Assembly (NCBI GenBank): GCA_002333145.1
Contig: DDBN01000070.1
Location: forward strand, 4,997 to 14,644
DNA: 9,648 bases
DNA from: Moraxellaceae bacterium UBA2031
GTDB lineage: Bacteria; Pseudomonadota; Gammaproteobacteria; Pseudomonadales; Moraxellaceae
Direction: 5' to 3'
Shown: positions 6,886-9,648 of the stretch, piece after piece
Numbering within the stretch: position 1 is the stretch's first letter
How the letters are laid out: the number at the start of each line of letters is the position of its first letter
Notes under the pieces: model-generated
Databases searched by the model: none
What the model was told of the DNA's origin: nothing
The model's input: the letters and a program-made list of their open reading frames with translations, nothing else
Translations under genes and position numbers: made by a program

Positions 6886-7917
6886 TTACCTCACTGTCAG
6901 TGATTGGTCAGAAAATTTATCAAAATAAATGGCATCACTCGCGACACCATGAGAAGTCATTATGTTGATGGCCGCATCAATCATGGGCGGCGGCCCGCAG
7001 AGATAACCCTGTGCGCCAACACAGCGGTCTGGCGTGATGGCCTCGGTTACCCACCCGCGACGACCACTCCAGTCGCTGTCAGCAGGCTCCTCAGAAAGCA
7101 CTGGAATAAAATCAAACGGTGCCTGCCAGCGTGAGGCCAATGCCATAATCGCGTCTTGGTAATAAATGTCGTGCTGTGTGCGTGCCCCCATAAGCAAGGA
7201 CACCGGACGATTGACCGCTGACGTCATTGCGGCACCTTCTAGCATTGCTAACAGTGGCGCTAAACCGCTCCCTCCGGCAATACAAAGCAATGGCCCATCA
7301 GCATCTCGCAGATGAAACTCTCCGAGCGCTGCTCGCAACTCAACGCGCTTATTCAACGAGTCAGAGGCGAGCAACCAATTAGACATGCCCCCGCCCGGAA
7401 TACGGCGAACAAAAAATGAAACCTCTTGAGCGCCCGCCTCGGGTGCCGCATGGGCAAAGGAATAGCAGCGTGCCGGCAGCCCGGTGTCGAGTGCGCTAAC
7501 TGAGGCGTATTGCCCCGGCAGATAGCGCAGTGGATCATCAAGGCTAATCACAATCTCACTGATATCGTGAGTCAGCGGAATTTGTTGCCGCAGCGTGCCA
7601 ACACTGAGCTGGTTTGCCAGCGGGTTCACTGGCAAGAGCACCACAACATTGCTTTGCGGGATACTCTGGCAGCCGAGAATAAAGCCGGCGTCCATATCTT
7701 CTTGGCCGAGCAAATACGACTTGTCGGTAAGCTCGCGCACCTTGCCTTCGATAAGCTGGCACTTGCAGGCGGCGCAACCACCCGCCTTGCAGCTGTGCGG
7801 AAAGGCAAAACCATGGCGCAGCGCGGCATTCAGCACGGTCTCGTTTTTATCCACCGCGAATGCCGGGTGATCATCGATGACCACGGTATGCTGCTGGCGC
7901 TTACTCCATCCAAACAT
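6886..7917 (-). CDS. XylA-like ferredoxin-NAD(P)H reductase (electron-transfer partner)
   Basis: This 343-residue soluble protein combines three modules, as in XylA of xylene monooxygenase. Residues 10-95 are a plant-type [2Fe-2S] ferredoxin with C43, C48, C51 (CKAGGCAAC) and C83. Residues about 105-205 are the FAD-binding barrel with RCYSFA (150-155). Residues about 207-340 are the NAD(P)-binding domain, with AGGSGLAPLLAML (214-226) and YLCGPPPM (305-312), ending in YFDKF. It would carry electrons from NAD(P)H through FAD and the iron-sulfur cluster to the adjacent hydroxylase at the inner face of the membrane. It is the first gene of the operon, five bases before the hydroxylase. The start MFGWSKRQQH is the only sensible ATG for a full ferredoxin domain; its Shine-Dalgarno (GGGTAA) is weak. 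Related reductases serve ring-hydroxylating and soluble methane-type oxygenases, but the adjacency argues for a XylA-type role. Confidence 0.92.
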   Translation of the reverse strand: MFGWSKRQQHTVVIDDHPAFAVDKNETVLNAALRHGFAFPHSCKAGGCAACKCQLIEGKVRELTDKSYLLGQEDMDAGFILGCQSIPQSNVVVLLPVNPLANQLSVGTLRQQIPLTHDISEIVISLDDPLRYLPGQYASVSALDTGLPARCYSFAHAAPEAGAQEVSFFVRRIPGGGMSNWLLASDSLNKRVELRAALGEFHLRDADGPLLCIAGGSGLAPLLAMLEGAAMTSAVNRPVSLLMGARTQHDIYYQDAIMALASRWQAPFDFIPVLSEEPADSDWSGRRGWVTEAITPDRCVGAQGYLCGPPPMIDAAINIMTSHGVASDAIYFDKFSDQSLTVR

Positions 7918-8248
7918 TCGATTACCCGTGCTGATACAAGATGATTTGGATCGTAGCAGGGTTCAATTGGCGGGATAAATGTAGGAAAGTGGGAATATCT
8001 ATCCTATATGTGGAATAATTGAGGCGTATGACCGCCCGTCGCAATACAGCTCCTCCCATCTACAATGGATACATGTCGCGCATGGCGCGCCCCGCCCACG
8101 TTACTTAATAGACAATCGTTGACAGATTAGCCCATATAATTGCTCAGCATTCCTGATAATTACTGCTAGCAACCGAATAGTATCAGCTGGTTAATCCGTA
8201 GGGTGTTGGCATCCACTCCAAATACATTTGAAGTGCAAAACGCAGTTC
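7918..8248. other. Non-coding region upstream of the reductase-hydroxylase operon
   Basis: These 331 bases separate two same-strand operons. No frame of convincing length or composition, tRNA or terminator with a T-run was found. The region must contain the promoter of the reductase-hydroxylase operon, but I see no convincing sigma-70 pair or -24/-12 sigma-54 box on the minus strand. The part next to the reductase (about 7970-8030) is AT-rich. A 9-bp hairpin lies at its right end. Confidence 0.6.
8214..8235 (-). other. RNA hairpin just downstream of the efflux operon, without a T-run
   Basis: On the minus strand, CACTTCAAA and TTTGGAGTG pair over 9 bp (one G-T wobble) around a TGTA loop, 13 bases after the stop codon of the small exported protein gene. 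No T-tract follows, so it is not a standard intrinsic terminator. It may protect the 3' end of the mRNA or assist factor-dependent termination. Confidence 0.4.
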
Positions 8249-8722
8249 TTAAGGCACGTGTTTTGCGTGGGCAGCTTTTGACTTTATTTTAGATATAAAA
8301 AATGGAGTAAAGCGCGCCTGCTCAGTCTGCTTACCTGGCAGCGTAATTGAGGCGACCACTTTCATGGTTGGCGATGAGGCGTAATTTCCAACCCCTTTTA
8401 ATCGGTTGTCTCCGGCTGGATTAAGCTTGATAACGGTTTTAGTTTTTCCACTTAGGATCGTCACGGCTCCGCTTGCATTGGCGCTAGAAACCTTTTTTCC
8501 CGCATGGTCAGTCACGTAAACCAGTACAGGATTGCTTTTAGACACCTTGCTGACGTTGGCAACCACTAATTCAAAGTGATAGACCCCCGCCATGCGTAAT
8601 TGACCACCATTGGGTGCTTTCTGAGCATCCAAGTACTCATCGCTATGTGCCATCGACGCGGATGACGCAAAGAGCACACATAACAGCGCGATACCAGAAG
8701 CCAGCGATTTTATGAATGTCAT
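8249..8722 (-). CDS. Small exported protein of a metal-efflux operon
   Basis: Starting at the ATG at 8722-8720 gives 157 residues. An in-frame ATG further upstream (8737) and longer versions reaching 8806 exist. The 8722 start has GAGGA eight bases before it and puts a classic signal peptide (MTFIKSLASGIALLCVLFASSASMA) at the N-terminus; the longest version would overlap the RND gene. The mature protein, beginning HSDEYLD, contains APNGGQLRMAGVYHFELVV (36-54), YVTDHAG (69-75) and a lysine/histidine-rich end. The NGGQ stretch resembles the HGGQ-type motif of periplasmic domains linked to metal efflux, and I recall similar small proteins beside czc/cus-like genes. It follows the RND gene by 26 bases, so co-transcription is likely. 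A periplasmic metal-binding or accessory role is inferred; no enzyme motif is seen. Most mature residues suggest a small beta-rich fold. Confidence 0.8.
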   Translation of the reverse strand: MTFIKSLASGIALLCVLFASSASMAHSDEYLDAQKAPNGGQLRMAGVYHFELVVANVSKVSKSNPVLVYVTDHAGKKVSSANASGAVTILSGKTKTVIKLNPAGDNRLKGVGNYASSPTMKVVASITLPGKQTEQARFTPFFISKIKSKAAHAKHVP

Positions 8723-8748
8723 GATGATATTCCTCATCGTTAACGTAT

Positions 8749-9648
8749 TTAGAAACTGGTTTGATCGTTTGCAGCGAGTAAGCGATCCAAGGATGGCTTT
8801 CCCCATAGCCAGAACATCAAGGGGGTCAGTAAAGTGTCAAGCAGCGTGGAGCTCAGTAATCCACCAAAAATAACAACGGCAACAGGGTATAAAATTTCTT
8901 TTCCGGGTGCATCGGCGGACACCATTAGTGGGAGTAAGGCTGCAGCAGTAACCAGCGCCGTCATCAGCACAGGTGTTAGACGCTCAAGCGAACCTCTGAC
9001 GATCATGCTCTGCCCAAAACGTTCACCTTCAAACGCACATAAGTTGATGTAGTGGCTAATCTTTAAGATGCCGTTGCGGGTAGCGATGCCAGTCAGGGTA
9101 ATAAAACCCACTAAGGCTGCCACCGACAGGGGTTGCCCAGAAATCCACAGCGCAATAATGCTGCCGATCAGTGCCAGTGGAATATTGGTCATGATGATGG
9201 CCGCCAGCGTGACGGAGCGGTAACGGCTATAGAGCACCATAAAAATTAGGGCTAAAGAAATGAGGGCCAGTAGAGACATCAACTTGGCAGCCTGTTCTTG
9301 CGCTTGAAACTGCCCTTCAAGTGCGGTGAAGTAGCCTTGTGGCATGGGCTGCGCCACTAACTCGCTCCGAATAGAGGCAATCAAAGCGGACATATCGCGG
9401 CCATCGGTATTGGCTGAGAGTACAATGCGGCGACGAGCGTTTTCTCGACTGATTTGGTTGGGGCCATCACTTTCTACGACAGTGGCAAGTGTGGACAACG
9501 GCACGGCACCCATGGGGGTTTCGATCAGCAGGCTTTGTAATGCCTGAGCATCACGAGCACCTTCGGGAAGGCGTACCAATAAATCAAAACGGCGATCTCC
9601 TTCAATAATTTGAGTGATACGTTCGCCTTCAACCATCTGTTCAAGGCT
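8749..9648 (-). CDS. CzcA-like RND efflux pump, C-terminal part (partial)
   Basis: The frame is open through the right edge (the codons before the first internal ATG read S-L-E-Q), so 299 C-terminal residues of a protein normally about 1,000-1,050 long are present. In-window residues 1-120 are the second periplasmic porter portion (GDRRFDLLVRLPEG, then PMGAVPLSTLATV). Residues about 123-280 hold five membrane segments, corresponding to TM8-12, including LTGIATRNGILKISHY (185-200), RGSLERLTPVLMTAL (218-232) and DAPGKEILYPVAVVIFGGLL (246-265). These are hallmarks of the heavy-metal-efflux branch of RND pumps, which export cations from periplasm or cytoplasm through a CzcCBA-type tripartite complex. 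The TM4 motif that tells zinc/cobalt/cadmium from copper/silver pumps lies outside the window, so the metal is unknown. The adaptor and outer-membrane genes are probably further right. Confidence 0.93.
   Translation of the reverse strand, partial: SLEQMVEGERITQIIEGDRRFDLLVRLPEGARDAQALQSLLIETPMGAVPLSTLATVVESDGPNQISRENARRRIVLSANTDGRDMSALIASIRSELVAQPMPQGYFTALEGQFQAQEQAAKLMSLLALISLALIFMVLYSRYRSVTLAAIIMTNIPLALIGSIIALWISGQPLSVAALVGFITLTGIATRNGILKISHYINLCAFEGERFGQSMIVRGSLERLTPVLMTALVTAAALLPLMVSADAPGKEILYPVAVVIFGGLLSSTLLDTLLTPLMFWLWGKPSLDRLLAANDQTSF

Noticed and set aside
8119..8144. TTGACA and TATAAT on the plus strand
   Set aside because: Both hexamers are near-perfect but are only 10 bases apart, too close for one sigma-70 promoter. 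The -10 lacks a good -35 at 16-18 bases, and no plus-strand gene follows.
8235..8266. GCAAAAC/GTTTTGC inverted repeat around the stop of the small exported protein gene
   Set aside because: The 7-bp arms are separated by 18 bases, partly inside the coding region, and no T-run follows; the tighter hairpin at 8214-8235 is the better structure.
8723..8806. Longer N-terminus for the small exported protein
   Set aside because: It would overlap the RND gene, bury the signal peptide behind a charged extension, and ignore the GAGGA site serving the 8722 start.

Overview
The window looks like a gammaproteobacterial chromosome segment: moderate GC, Gram-negative signal peptides and Shine-Dalgarno sites, and an RND efflux pump. 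A Pseudomonadales relative is my guess only, because nothing here fixes the taxon. Eight genes are supported, two of them cut by the window edges. All are on the minus strand except one LysR-type regulator. No RNA gene, insertion sequence, integrase, phage gene or CRISPR array was seen.

From left to right: (1) the 5' end of an exported protein resembling SurA/PpiC-type periplasmic foldases; (2) a secreted zinc-dependent phospholipase C/S1-P1 nuclease-like enzyme with a strong intrinsic terminator; (3) a REC-PAS-GGDEF response regulator expected to make c-di-GMP; (4) an iron-dependent (group III) alcohol dehydrogenase; (5) a 415-base divergent intergenic region; (6) a LysR-type regulator on the plus strand; (7) an imperfect 15-bp tandem repeat where the regulator converges on the next operon; (8) a two-gene operon encoding a XylA-like ferredoxin-NAD(P)H reductase followed by a XylM/AlkB-type membrane di-iron hydroxylase; (9) a 331-base non-coding region; (10) the end of a metal-efflux-type (CzcA-like) RND operon, whose last gene encodes a small exported protein.

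The main theme is the block from about 3.1 to 7.9 kb. The hydroxylase would oxidise a methyl or alkyl group in the inner membrane, using electrons passed from NAD(P)H through the FAD and [2Fe-2S] domains of the reductase. The alcohol dehydrogenase could oxidise the resulting alcohol, and the LysR protein could sense substrate or product. The biochemistry of the families is established; their cooperation here is inferred from proximity. The hydroxylase has a mixture of AlkB-like and XylM-like features and sits beside a XylA-like reductase instead of a rubredoxin, so it is the most interesting item. The rest of the window is mostly ordinary chromosomal content.
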